Source: an uncultured Clostridia bacterium
GTDB taxonomy: Bacteria; Bacillota; Clostridia; UMGS1883
DNA length: 32,908 bases
Assembly: GCA_947630975.1 (NCBI GenBank)
Contig: CANRJP010000021.1
Coordinates: forward strand, 1-32,908
Direction of reading: 5' to 3'
The notes under the pieces were generated by a model. That model was not told the DNA's origin. It saw nothing but the letters and a program-made list of their open reading frames with translations, and ran no database searches. The position numbers were made by a program, and so were the translations under genes. Each line of letters begins with the position of its first letter. Positions within the stretch are counted from its first letter, which is position 1. Below, in pieces: positions 1 through 7,494 of this stretch.

Positions 1-2985
1 ATCAAAAAGGTTCTGTCATTGGCCGTGGTTTTGGCCATGGTTTTGACAGTAGTGCCCATGTTTGGGCTGACCGCAAGTGCGGCGGAAGCAAACAAAACTT
101 TAGATGCAATAGGCGGCAAGGCCATCTGGTCTGTAACTGGAAATGAAAACGGTTCTGTTTCAGAAGCTTTAACCGGCTGGACTGGCGGAGCACGCAGCAA
201 CTACACTGATGTCGTTTTTGAAAACGGTTTATTAAAAATTGTTCAAAAAGATGGGCGCCATGGTAGTAACGGCGATAGACCTTTTGGGGCTGAATTAAAA
301 ACTCCGGGGTATGCCATTGGCGCAGAAAAAGTCGTAGTAGCATGGGTATGGTCAAATAATAATAGTAAGGGAACAGACCTCTATGCCAATTTAGAGTTAT
401 TGGATATAAACGGAAAACAAATAACCAGCTTTATCGTAAATCAGGATGTAAATCAGGATAAAGTTGGACTTGGATCAATGATTGCCAATAACAACAAGGA
501 AATCGCAGTTGTAGCGTACAATAACCCTGATGGAGCCACGCACACGGTAGATTATTATCTTGATGGTGTCAAAACAGATAAAAGCAGTACCGAACTCGAA
601 GGCACTATCAACGGATTTGGTTCCATAAAAGTTACTGATGGCGGTTGGACTTATACCGATAACTATATCGGTTTCCAGGATCTCACTGTAGGTGCGGTTT
701 ATCCATCTGAGGGGAATAACGTTGATTTGGCATATAAGGCCGAAGGAAATACTGTAGCAACTGTAAAGGGCGCAAATGATAGCAGTGTTCCTGAAAAATA
801 TGTCATATATAACGGAAGTCTCTATCATGCAGACAAACAAACTTTAAGCGCCGACACACCAAGTGTTGATATGGAAAAAGTGGCACCGTATGCCTCAAAG
901 CATACTAACGATATAGTTGCCAGCGATGATGGCTTTTACAAGATAACAGGTGATTCTATTGTAATAAACGGTGACTTTAAAGCCGGTACTCTTGGCTGGT
1001 CAAGTCGCGTTAAGGAATCTGAACCTGCGTTGACAGTTTCTCTTGACGAAACTCTTAGCGCAAATAGTATGGCTGACAGCACAGGCGGAGCAGACGCACT
1101 AAACTCTCTTGGCCAGGAATGGGCTGTTTCTGCAAACAATTCGTACTATATTGCTTTTGATGTCAAAACAACAAATATGGACACCAAATTTAATCGTATT
1201 GTAGATGCATCAAAAAGCTATGATTTCAATGGTAACCGACATGAATCCGACCTTTTCACATACGGCGATGACCTGGAAAAAGATGGACAGTGGCATCACA
1301 TGGAAAAAGTTATTAAGCCCACAAATAGCACAATTACGCTACTTAGTTCTTGGGCAGACAACTTTGGTATAGCTAACGTTGAACTTAGCCCTGTGGAATT
1401 TGTTGGGGAAGGAACAGTTACAGGGTATGAAGAAATATCTGCTAACGTAGCAAACGGCGAAACAAGCGCTAATCTCCCCAATACCGCAGTTGCCATTTAC
1501 GAGTATCAGGGCGTTACAAGAAATGTAAATGTAACCGTACAAAGTTGGGACGAGTCTACACCATATGAAAATAGTGACGCGGAACCCAAGGTTGTAAAAG
1601 TAAAAGGAACTGTTGAAGGCCAAGAAAAACAGCCGGAAGCCACCGTTAATGTTTACTATTCCGCTGAACTCGACGACATAACCAGCGCCACTAATTCAAC
1701 CGGCGGCTATAATATGCTCGGCAATTTCCCCGTTTCCACAAAGGGTGACGTAACCGTTGAATTTGACCTTACCGTTACCAACATGGGTCCCAATGGAAAT
1801 TCTACTGAATATGGTGACCTTTGGGTAATGATAAATGATAGTGGTAAAGCTGAAAACGATCCCGATCATAGCTATCAATTTTTCGGAACAGGCGCTCAGG
1901 TTGCTATCGGCGTATCTAAAGAGGATAAAGGCGGTATACGTCCGGTAGACGGAAACAAAACTGGCGGGAGGCGTACAAACCCGGATCAAACTATAAACTC
2001 CGAACAAAAACTTGAGGAGAACATGACCGTACACTTCCATGTTACGGCCAACGCGACAAGTGACACGTACACTGCATACGTAATTATGCCCAATGCAAAG
2101 CAGTACAAAAAGGAAGACTTCCAATTTAGGGGCGACGGCGACAAACTTGACAGTATTATTGCGTTTACCAACAATGGTCGCGGTGAAATTAAACTTACAA
2201 ACGTTAAGATCACCTATGCCAAACTTCCTGTTGAGGAAGTAAAGCAACCCACCGCCCCCAAACCCGCTCTTGGGTGGGACAGCGACAGCAAACAGTTTAC
2301 CCTTAACTTCACAAAGGCTACCGATGAGCCCGGCGACGCTATCCTTATAGGCGACAAGTCTACTGCATGGGGCGGCAATGACACCGCCGTTGTGAAGGTC
2401 GGCGATAAGACAAATGCCGTTGTTACAGCTTATGCCACTACTCTTAATGATGTTGTAAAGAGCGTTGCAGCTGCAAAGAGCATATATGAGCTGGTTGTTG
2501 ACGACATCGTTACAAATGTCGGAAGCTATGACAAGGAAACTGTAGGCGCCGACCGTATAGCTGCCGCCAACAAGGTTATTTCTCATGGTGGATTCTATTA
2601 CACCGGAGCCGGTAATAATGTAGCTGATGAAGTAACAAAGAAGATAGTTAATATTGATGTTACGGATTCTGATCTTACCGCCACAATCGTGGATACCTAT
2701 AAGAACCTTGGTCTTGGTTTTGTTCTCGGTACGGATAACACCATCTACTTTGGTACTACCGATGAAAGAACAGTTGATGCAGACGGTAAGAATGGCACCT
2801 TCGAAATGTTGAAGATTACCCTTACCGACGGTAAAGTAACAGATCAAAGTGAGGTTACCCTTTCCGCCGCCGACGGTACAGTAATCACTCTTGACGCTGT
2901 AAACATCGAATTTATCGAGACCCTCATCGAGGAAGCTGAAGCCAACGGCGCCGACGCGGAAGCTGACTTCATTCCCGAACTGTAA
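1..2985 (+). CDS. Large secreted multidomain surface protein, 5' end cut off by the window
   Basis: The reading frame is open from base 1, so the start codon lies upstream of the window; an internal ATG at 19 is inside the signal peptide and is not the likely start. The visible N-terminus has lysines, a long hydrophobic core and an ASA-A cleavage site near base 87, so the protein is exported. About 990 residues follow. An early part (about 100-700) reads like a concanavalin/LamG-type beta-sandwich. The stretch near 961-1005 (INGDFKAGTLGWSS) resembles a family 4/9-type carbohydrate-binding module. Bases about 1430-1660 read as a bacterial Ig-like group 4 domain, with LPNTAV, a Trp-Asp and KVKGTVEGQ. 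A second beta-sandwich follows at about 1690-2230. The acidic C-terminus has no LPXTG, SLH or membrane anchor. A glycan-binding or surface role is inferred; no catalytic motif was recognised. Codon use is clearly more AT-rich before about 1.6 kb than after it. Confidence 0.8.
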   Translation: MKKVLSLAVVLAMVLTVVPMFGLTASAAEANKTLDAIGGKAIWSVTGNENGSVSEALTGWTGGARSNYTDVVFENGLLKIVQKDGRHGSNGDRPFGAELKTPGYAIGAEKVVVAWVWSNNNSKGTDLYANLELLDINGKQITSFIVNQDVNQDKVGLGSMIANNNKEIAVVAYNNPDGATHTVDYYLDGVKTDKSSTELEGTINGFGSIKVTDGGWTYTDNYIGFQDLTVGAVYPSEGNNVDLAYKAEGNTVATVKGANDSSVPEKYVIYNGSLYHADKQTLSADTPSVDMEKVAPYASKHTNDIVASDDGFYKITGDSIVINGDFKAGTLGWSSRVKESEPALTVSLDETLSANSMADSTGGADALNSLGQEWAVSANNSYYIAFDVKTTNMDTKFNRIVDASKSYDFNGNRHESDLFTYGDDLEKDGQWHHMEKVIKPTNSTITLLSSWADNFGIANVELSPVEFVGEGTVTGYEEISANVANGETSANLPNTAVAIYEYQGVTRNVNVTVQSWDESTPYENSDAEPKVVKVKGTVEGQEKQPEATVNVYYSAELDDITSATNSTGGYNMLGNFPVSTKGDVTVEFDLTVTNMGPNGNSTEYGDLWVMINDSGKAENDPDHSYQFFGTGAQVAIGVSKEDKGGIRPVDGNKTGGRRTNPDQTINSEQKLEENMTVHFHVTANATSDTYTAYVIMPNAKQYKKEDFQFRGDGDKLDSIIAFTNNGRGEIKLTNVKITYAKLPVEEVKQPTAPKPALGWDSDSKQFTLNFTKATDEPGDAILIGDKSTAWGGNDTAVVKVGDKTNAVVTAYATTLNDVVKSVAAAKSIYELVVDDIVTNVGSYDKETVGADRIAAANKVISHGGFYYTGAGNNVADEVTKKIVNIDVTDSDLTATIVDTYKNLGLGFVLGTDNTIYFGTTDERTVDADGKNGTFEMLKITLTDGKVTDQSEVTLSAADGTVITLDAVNIEFIETLIEEAEANGADAEADFIPEL

Positions 2986-3003
2986 AAAGGAGGAACGATT
3001 GAC

Positions 3004-3171
3004 ATGAAAAAAGAATTTAAGGCCCCGACAGTCGAGGCAAGAGAGCTCAATGCTCTTAATAGCATAATGGACGGCGCTATGCTTATCAGCGCCAATGGCA
3101 TAAACGGAGAAAAAACATTTGTAGTCGATGCTACTCTTGACGATTATAATCAGTGGAAAAGCAATCGGTAA
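3004..3171 (+). CDS. Small 55-residue protein of unknown function
   Basis: ATG at 3004 is preceded by AAAGGAGG at 2987-2994, which starts two bases after the stop of the secreted protein, so the two genes are very likely co-transcribed. The 55-residue product is hydrophilic with no signal peptide, membrane segment or cysteine. It begins MKKEFKAPTVEARELNALNS and ends DDYNQWKSNR. In form it recalls the short MKKxYxxP-type proteins common in gut Clostridia, but that is from memory and not an alignment. A precursor peptide is conceivable from the leader-like first 25 residues, but no modifying enzyme is next to it in the window. Codon use matches the 3' half of the upstream gene. Function unknown. 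Confidence 0.7.
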   Translation: MKKEFKAPTVEARELNALNSIMDGAMLISANGINGEKTFVVDATLDDYNQWKSNR

Positions 3172-3199
3172 CAACTGATTCTCCCCCCAACCTAAGTTA

Positions 3200-3272
3200 A
3201 CCGCCGCTTTCCGAAGCGAAGCCAATCCCTGATCCGTCCGTCTGCAGCGGAGCCGGACAGAATAAAGGCGGT
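3200..3272 (+). other. Possible branched RNA structure in the non-coding gap
   Basis: ACCGC at 3200-3204 can pair with GCGGT at 3268-3272, enclosing two hairpins. One is CGCTT-TCCG-AAGCG at 3205-3218, whose TCCG loop fits the stable UNCG class. The other has a GTCCG (3236-3240) / CGGAC (3254-3258) stem. Together they could form a three-way junction. It lies 28 bases after the small-peptide gene and could be part of its 3' UTR. No known riboswitch or RNA family was recognised and no covariation can be tested here. Confidence 0.3.
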
Positions 3273-3352
3273 ATGCGCGAGGAAGCTGCCGCCCGGAGAA
3301 CCGAGCGGAAAGAAAGCGTGGTTATAATTTCTTCCTTAAATTACAGGCATAA

Positions 3353-3381
3353 GGCCGTCCTGCCTCGACCACAGGACGGCC
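3353..3381. terminator. Perfect 10-bp hairpin, possible terminator
   Basis: GGCCGTCCTG (3353-3362) and CAGGACGGCC (3372-3381) are exact inverted repeats with a 9-base loop. No T-run follows directly, but another hairpin begins five bases later. The dyad core GGACGGCC recurs at 17104-17123 in the window. Confidence 0.5.
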
Positions 3382-3385
3382 CGAG

Positions 3386-3425
3386 CCAAACAAAAACGGA
3401 GCCGAATGGTTCCGTTTTTGTTTGG
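3386..3425. terminator. Long hairpin terminator, probably bidirectional
   Basis: CCAAACAAAAACGGA (3386-3400) pairs perfectly with TCCGTTTTTGTTTGG (3411-3425). The inner GCC/GGT adds three more pairs around a GAAT loop, giving about 18 bp. The arms carry A-runs on one side and T-runs on the other in both directions, so it can serve the surface-protein operon from the left and the MATE gene from the right. Confidence 0.65.
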
Positions 3426-3473
3426 TATATAAATTGCTTTAAAACGTTACCGTTAGGGTTGTCCCCGCGCTTA

Positions 3474-4841
3474 TTATTCCGGTATGTCCTTCAGCTTTTT
3501 GCTGTACGTCACCTTGAGGAATAGGGCGCAGAGCACCAGCGACACAAACTCGGCGATGAGGAAGCTCCACCACACGGCCGTTACCTTGCCGGTCAGGGAC
3601 AGCAGCCAGGCCGTCGGCAAAAGCACCACGAGCTGACGGGCCACGGATATTATCAGGCTGAAAAATCCGTTGCCCAAAGCCTGAAATACGCTGCTGGAGA
3701 TTATGCTGAAGCCCGCCAGCAGGAAGTGCAGGCTTATGATACGCAGAGCCGGGACGCCCAGCTCAAGCATGGTCGGCGTGGCGTCAAAGAGGTTAAGCAG
3801 AAATCCGCCGCCGAACTGGAATATCAAAAAGCCGATGAACATCAGCGACACCGCGTAAATCACGCTGAGCTTTATCGTGCCAGTTATGCGCTTGCGCTTC
3901 CGCGCCCCGAAGTTGTAGGCCACTATCGGTATCATGCCGTTGTTCAGGCCGAAAATGGGCATGAAGATGAAGCTCTGGAGCTTGAAATACGCGCCGAACA
4001 CCGAGACCGCCGTTTCGCCCACCTTTTCAAAGCCCAGCAGTATCTGGTTCATGGTGTAGGTCATTACCGAGCCGATGGCAACCATCAGTATCGAGGGGAA
4101 GCCCACCGCGTAAATGCGTTTTATTACCCTCGGACGGGGACGCAGCCCCTTGAGGGTGAGTGTGACCTCGGGATTGAACTTGAAGTTGCAGACCACGGCC
4201 ACCGCCGCCGCCACCCACTGGCCGATCACCGTGGCCACCGCCGCTCCGGCGACGCCCATACGGGGTGCGCCGAGATAGCCGAAGATGAGGATGGGGTCGA
4301 GTATGATGTTGATGAGCGCCCCCGAAAGCTGAGTCCACATGGTGATGAAGGTCTTACCCGTGGCCTGGAGCAACCGCTCGAAGGTGATCTGCACATACAC
4401 GCCAAGGCTGAATACGGCGCAGATGCTCAGATATTGGGTGCCGTAGTTTATGACGTTGGCGGTTGCCTTTTGCGTTTCAAAAAAGGCTCTCGCGCCGAAA
4501 AGGCCGAATATCAGGAACACCGCGTAGCTGCACAGGGCCAGAAACACGCCGTTGCCCGCTGCCGCGTTCACGCTGTCCCTGTCCTTTTCGCCGAGGCTTT
4601 TGCTGAGCATGGCGTTGATGCCCACGCCCGTGCCCGTTGCCACGGCTATCATCAGGCTTTGTACCGGAAAGGCCAGCGACAGAGCCGTCAGGCCGTCCTG
4701 GGAAAAGTGGGACACAAAGATGCTGTCCACCACGTTGTACAGGGCCTGTACCAGCATGGAGAGCATCATCGGCGCCGCCATGGTGATTAGCAGCCGGTTC
4801 ACCGGCATGACGCCCATTTTGTTTTCTTTCGTTTCCGTCAT
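3474..4841 (-). CDS. MATE family multidrug/toxin efflux protein
   Basis: The product of 455 residues is an integral membrane antiporter of the MATE family, which exports cationic drugs and metabolites using Na+ or H+ gradients. The N-terminus has the family pattern (NRLLITMAAPMMLSMLVQAL, then YNVVDSIFVSHF), and about twelve hydrophobic segments run through the protein in two similar halves. The usual MATE length is 440-460. The start at 4841 (M-T-E-T-K-E) was preferred over an in-frame ATG 20 codons upstream because an AAGAAAGGG ribosome site lies eight bases before it and the family alignment begins there. The gene stands alone, divergent from the acyl-CoA synthetase, and ends near the 3386-3425 hairpin. 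The transported substrate cannot be read from the sequence. Confidence 0.9.
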   Translation of the reverse strand: MTETKENKMGVMPVNRLLITMAAPMMLSMLVQALYNVVDSIFVSHFSQDGLTALSLAFPVQSLMIAVATGTGVGINAMLSKSLGEKDRDSVNAAAGNGVFLALCSYAVFLIFGLFGARAFFETQKATANVINYGTQYLSICAVFSLGVYVQITFERLLQATGKTFITMWTQLSGALINIILDPILIFGYLGAPRMGVAGAAVATVIGQWVAAAVAVVCNFKFNPEVTLTLKGLRPRPRVIKRIYAVGFPSILMVAIGSVMTYTMNQILLGFEKVGETAVSVFGAYFKLQSFIFMPIFGLNNGMIPIVAYNFGARKRKRITGTIKLSVIYAVSLMFIGFLIFQFGGGFLLNLFDATPTMLELGVPALRIISLHFLLAGFSIISSSVFQALGNGFFSLIISVARQLVVLLPTAWLLSLTGKVTAVWWSFLIAEFVSLVLCALFLKVTYSKKLKDIPE

Positions 4842-4872
4842 AGAAAAAACCCTTTCTTGTGTTGTTCTTTTT

Positions 4873-4901
4873 ATTATACATACTGTAAAACGAAAATGCA
4901 A
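4873..4901 (-). promoter_or_regulatory. Promoter for the MATE gene
   Basis: Read on the minus strand, TTGCAT (4896-4901) and TATAAT (4873-4878) are separated by 17 bases. The -10 is perfect and the -35 only partly matches. It lies about 30 bases upstream of the chosen start. Confidence 0.6.
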
Positions 4902-4936
4902 TATACAATAGTTACAAATAATTCAAAATGTAGAGA

Positions 4937-4965
4937 TTGACACGGGGATAAATATATGGTAAAAT
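4937..4965 (+). promoter_or_regulatory. Promoter for the acyl-CoA synthetase gene
   Basis: TTGACA (4937-4942), a 17-base spacer and TAAAAT (4960-4965), with TGG before the -10 giving an extended -10. It points away from the MATE promoter; the two -35 elements are about 35 bases apart. Confidence 0.8.
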
Positions 4966-5004
4966 GATTTTATACATAAATTCGAAAGGATTTGGAAAAC
5001 TATA

Positions 5005-6675
5005 ATGGAACAGATGGTTTACGAAAAATTTGTTGACTTCACGCTGGACGGCAGCGGAGTCCTCTCTGACATAAAATTCAAAAATACCGACCGGTTCAAC
5101 TTTGCCTTTGACGTGGTGGACGCTCTGGCGGAAAAGTGCCCCGACAAGGTGGCTCTCGTCTATGTGTCCAACGATAAAAAGTGCCGCCGCTTCACTTTTA
5201 AGGAGATCAGCGAGTACTCCAGCCGGGCGGCGAATTACTTTGAGGTGCTGGGCATCCGTCCCGGCGACCGGGTGATGCTGGTGCTCAAGCGCCACTATCA
5301 GTTCTGGTTCGCCATACTGGGCTTGGCGAAGATGGGAGCTATCGCTATTCCGGCTACAAACCTGCTTGTTAAACACGATTTCGAGTACCGGTTCAACTCC
5401 GCCATGGTTCGGGCCATGATATGCACCGCCGACGGCGATGTGGCCGACCATGCCGAACAGGCCATGTACGAGACGGGCCGCGTCGATATCCGCATGATCG
5501 TGAACGGTGAGCGGGAGGGCTGGCACAGCTTCGATGAGGAGATAGAGAAGTGTTCGCCCATATATAAAAGGAAGGACTCCGGCCCCAAGGGCGACGACCT
5601 GATGCTGATGATGTTCACCAGCGGCACCACAAAATATCCCCGCATCGCCGCCCATAGCCACAAGTACCCGCTGGGTCACTTTGTGACGGCGAAGTTCTGG
5701 CACAACAACAGTCCCGATGGCCTCCACTTCACCATCAGCGACACCGGCTGGGGAAAAGCTCTCTGGGGCAAGCTCTACGGTCAGTGGCTCTGCGAGTCGG
5801 CGATCTTCGTCTACGACTTTGACCGCTTCAAGGCCGAGGATATACTGCCCCTGTTCAAGGAGTACGGCATAACCACCTTCTGCGCTCCGCCCACAATGTA
5901 CCGCTTTTTTATCAAGGACGACTTGAGCAAGTACGATCTGAGTTCGATAAAATACAGCAACACCGCCGGCGAGGCACTAAATCCCCAGGTCTTTTACGAT
6001 TGGAAAAAGGCCACCGGCCTTGACATCATGGAGGGCTTCGGCCAGACGGAAACTACCCTCACCGTAGGCAACCTTGTGGGTATGGAGCCGAGGCCCGGCT
6101 CCATGGGCAAGCCCGTGCCGGGATATAAAGTGGACATTCTGAACGGCGACGGTGAGTCCTGCGGAGTGGGGGAGACCGGCGAGATAGTTATTTATACCGA
6201 CGAAAGCCTGCCCTGCGGCCTGTTCACCGGCTATTACCTTGACCATGACAGCACCGAGGCGGTGTGGAAGGACGGCGTATATCACACCGGCGACACGGCC
6301 TACCGTGACGGCGACGGCTACTATTGGTACGTGGGCCGCACCGACGATATAATCAAGTCCAGCGGCTACCGCATCGGGCCCTTTGAAATAGAGAGTGTAA
6401 TAATGGAGCTGCCCTATGTGCTTGAGTGCGCCGTAACCCCCGTGCCCCATCCCATTCGGGGCCAGATAGTTAAGGCCACCGTGGTTCTGGTGGAGGGACG
6501 GGAGCCCAGCGAGGAGCTGAAAAAGGAAATTCAGGATTACGTCAAGCGCCAGACCGCGCCGTATAAATATCCCAGAGTGGTGGAGTTCGTAAAGGATATG
6601 CCCAAGACCATAAGCGGCAAGATACGCCGGGCCGAGATAAAGCGTCAGGATATAGAAAAATACAAAAATCAGTAA
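5005..6675 (+). CDS. AMP-forming acyl-CoA synthetase (medium-chain/acetyl-CoA synthetase type)
   Basis: This 556-residue ANL-superfamily enzyme activates a carboxylic acid with ATP to an acyl-adenylate and then a CoA thioester. The phosphate loop FTSGTTKYPR is at residues 204-213, EGFGQTET at 343-350, YHTGD at 426-430, the domain hinge GRTDD at 444-448, and the C-terminal catalytic lysine is Lys539 in TISGKIRR. The overall layout fits the medium-chain acyl-CoA ligase branch rather than strict acetyl-CoA synthetase; the actual acid is not known. The phosphate loop has Lys where glycine is more usual in the SGTTG motif. ATG 5005 was chosen; ATG 5014 is an alternative because the AAAGGA site at 4984-4989 is rather far upstream. 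It probably shares an mRNA with the next gene, 15 bases downstream. Confidence 0.88.
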   Translation: MEQMVYEKFVDFTLDGSGVLSDIKFKNTDRFNFAFDVVDALAEKCPDKVALVYVSNDKKCRRFTFKEISEYSSRAANYFEVLGIRPGDRVMLVLKRHYQFWFAILGLAKMGAIAIPATNLLVKHDFEYRFNSAMVRAMICTADGDVADHAEQAMYETGRVDIRMIVNGEREGWHSFDEEIEKCSPIYKRKDSGPKGDDLMLMMFTSGTTKYPRIAAHSHKYPLGHFVTAKFWHNNSPDGLHFTISDTGWGKALWGKLYGQWLCESAIFVYDFDRFKAEDILPLFKEYGITTFCAPPTMYRFFIKDDLSKYDLSSIKYSNTAGEALNPQVFYDWKKATGLDIMEGFGQTETTLTVGNLVGMEPRPGSMGKPVPGYKVDILNGDGESCGVGETGEIVIYTDESLPCGLFTGYYLDHDSTEAVWKDGVYHTGDTAYRDGDGYYWYVGRTDDIIKSSGYRIGPFEIESVIMELPYVLECAVTPVPHPIRGQIVKATVVLVEGREPSEELKKEIQDYVKRQTAPYKYPRVVEFVKDMPKTISGKIRRAEIKRQDIEKYKNQ

Positions 6676-6690
6676 GAGGAGCTGTAATAA

Positions 6691-7185
6691 ATGAGCGAAA
6701 ATGTTTTTGAAACCGAAGTATTGGAGGACGACGAGCAGAGCCAGAGTATGAGGATGGATTTTTACCGCAAGCTCAGAATGAAGATAGACGATTACATCGA
6801 AAAGCACCCCTTCTGTAAGCTGGGCAAGTATCTTGCCGCCGTGCCGGACGTGTTTTATCTGATGATAAAGCTGGCGGTGGACTCTGAGGTGCCGCTGAGC
6901 GCCAAGGCCAAGCTGGGCGGCGCGGTGCTGTACTTTATTTCCCCCATAGATATTGTGCCGGACTTTATCCCCGTGGCGGGCTGGATGGACGACCTGATCG
7001 TGGCCGTCACCCTGCTTAACCGGGCCATGGACGAGATAGATCCCGCCATAGTGGACAAATACTGGCTGGGCGAGGATAAGGTTTACGATTTTATCAAGAA
7101 TGTGCTGGATAAGGGCGACAAGCTGGTCGGCTCCAAGATATGGAACCAGATAAAGAAGCTTTTTGACAATAAGGTCAACAAATGA
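6691..7185 (+). CDS. YkvA/DUF1232 family protein
   Basis: The 164-residue protein carries the DUF1232 signature: YFISPIDIVPDFIP at residues 81-94 followed by GWMDDL at 97-102. These occur in a moderately hydrophobic stretch likely to sit at or in the membrane. The N-terminus (1-40) is charged and the C-terminus is basic. The molecular function of the family is not established. A GAGGAG ribosome site precedes ATG 6691, and the gene starts 15 bases after the acyl-CoA synthetase stop, so the two are probably one operon. Its stop codon abuts the promoter of the next unit. Confidence 0.8.
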   Translation: MSENVFETEVLEDDEQSQSMRMDFYRKLRMKIDDYIEKHPFCKLGKYLAAVPDVFYLMIKLAVDSEVPLSAKAKLGGAVLYFISPIDIVPDFIPVAGWMDDLIVAVTLLNRAMDEIDPAIVDKYWLGEDKVYDFIKNVLDKGDKLVGSKIWNQIKKLFDNKVNK

Positions 7186-7214
7186 TTGACACCGAAAGCA
7201 AAATATGATATAAT
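7186..7214 (+). promoter_or_regulatory. Consensus promoter for the 62-aa gene
   Basis: TTGACA (7186-7191), exactly 17 bases, then TATAAT (7209-7214), with TGA before the -10 (extended -10). This is a full-consensus vegetative promoter, and it begins on the base after the stop of the upstream gene. Confidence 0.92.
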
Positions 7215-7248
7215 CATATAAAAGAAATAAAAAGACGGAGGGATAAAA

Positions 7249-7437
7249 ATGACCGATGTAAAGCAAAGGGGCCTCATCGGCAGTGATTGCAGCGAGCTTA
7301 ATCTTCAGCAGCACCGCCATGACCGTGTCGAGGCCGGCCGCAGCAGGCTCATGATGAGCCGTGAAACGGTAAAGCCCACGGCGGAGCAGAAGGTGCGCAG
7401 CTTCAATGTGCGCAATTCGCTTGAGCTTGGGAAGTAA
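7249..7437 (+). CDS. Small basic 62-residue protein of unknown function in its own transcription unit
   Basis: ATG 7249 is preceded by GGAGGG (7237-7242) at good spacing, a consensus promoter lies 35 bases upstream, and a terminator follows eight bases after the stop. The product is hydrophilic and rich in Arg/Lys/His (for example LQQHRHDRVEAGRSR), with one cysteine (Cys15) and no membrane segment or signal peptide. Codon choice matches the neighbouring housekeeping genes, which argues for a real coding region. I do not recognise a family. The basic composition would fit nucleic-acid or ribosome contact, but that is only a guess. An alternative is that the transcript acts as an RNA, with the ORF incidental; the strong ribosome site argues against this. 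Confidence 0.72.
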   Translation: MTDVKQRGLIGSDCSELNLQQHRHDRVEAGRSRLMMSRETVKPTAEQKVRSFNVRNSLELGK

Positions 7438-7444
7438 CGATTAC

Positions 7445-7474
7445 AAAAAAGTCCGGTCGCTGCCGGGCTTTTTT
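7445..7474 (+). terminator. Intrinsic terminator after the 62-aa gene
   Basis: AAAAAAGTCCGG (7445-7456) pairs with CCGGGCTTTTTT (7463-7474), with one G-U pair and a six-base loop. The A-run and T-run make it efficient in principle in both directions. Confidence 0.85.
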
Positions 7475-7494
7475 ACCGAAACGGGGTGTAAACA

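Noticed and set aside
1696-3225. Antisense open frame of about 509 codons opposite the surface protein and the small peptide
   Set aside because: No start signal or recognisable domain; the sense strand has a signal peptide, Ig-like domain and ribosome sites.
3273-3524. Possible 83-codon gene in the gap after the small peptide
   Set aside because: No ribosome site, it covers both terminator hairpins and runs into the 3' end of the MATE gene on the other strand.
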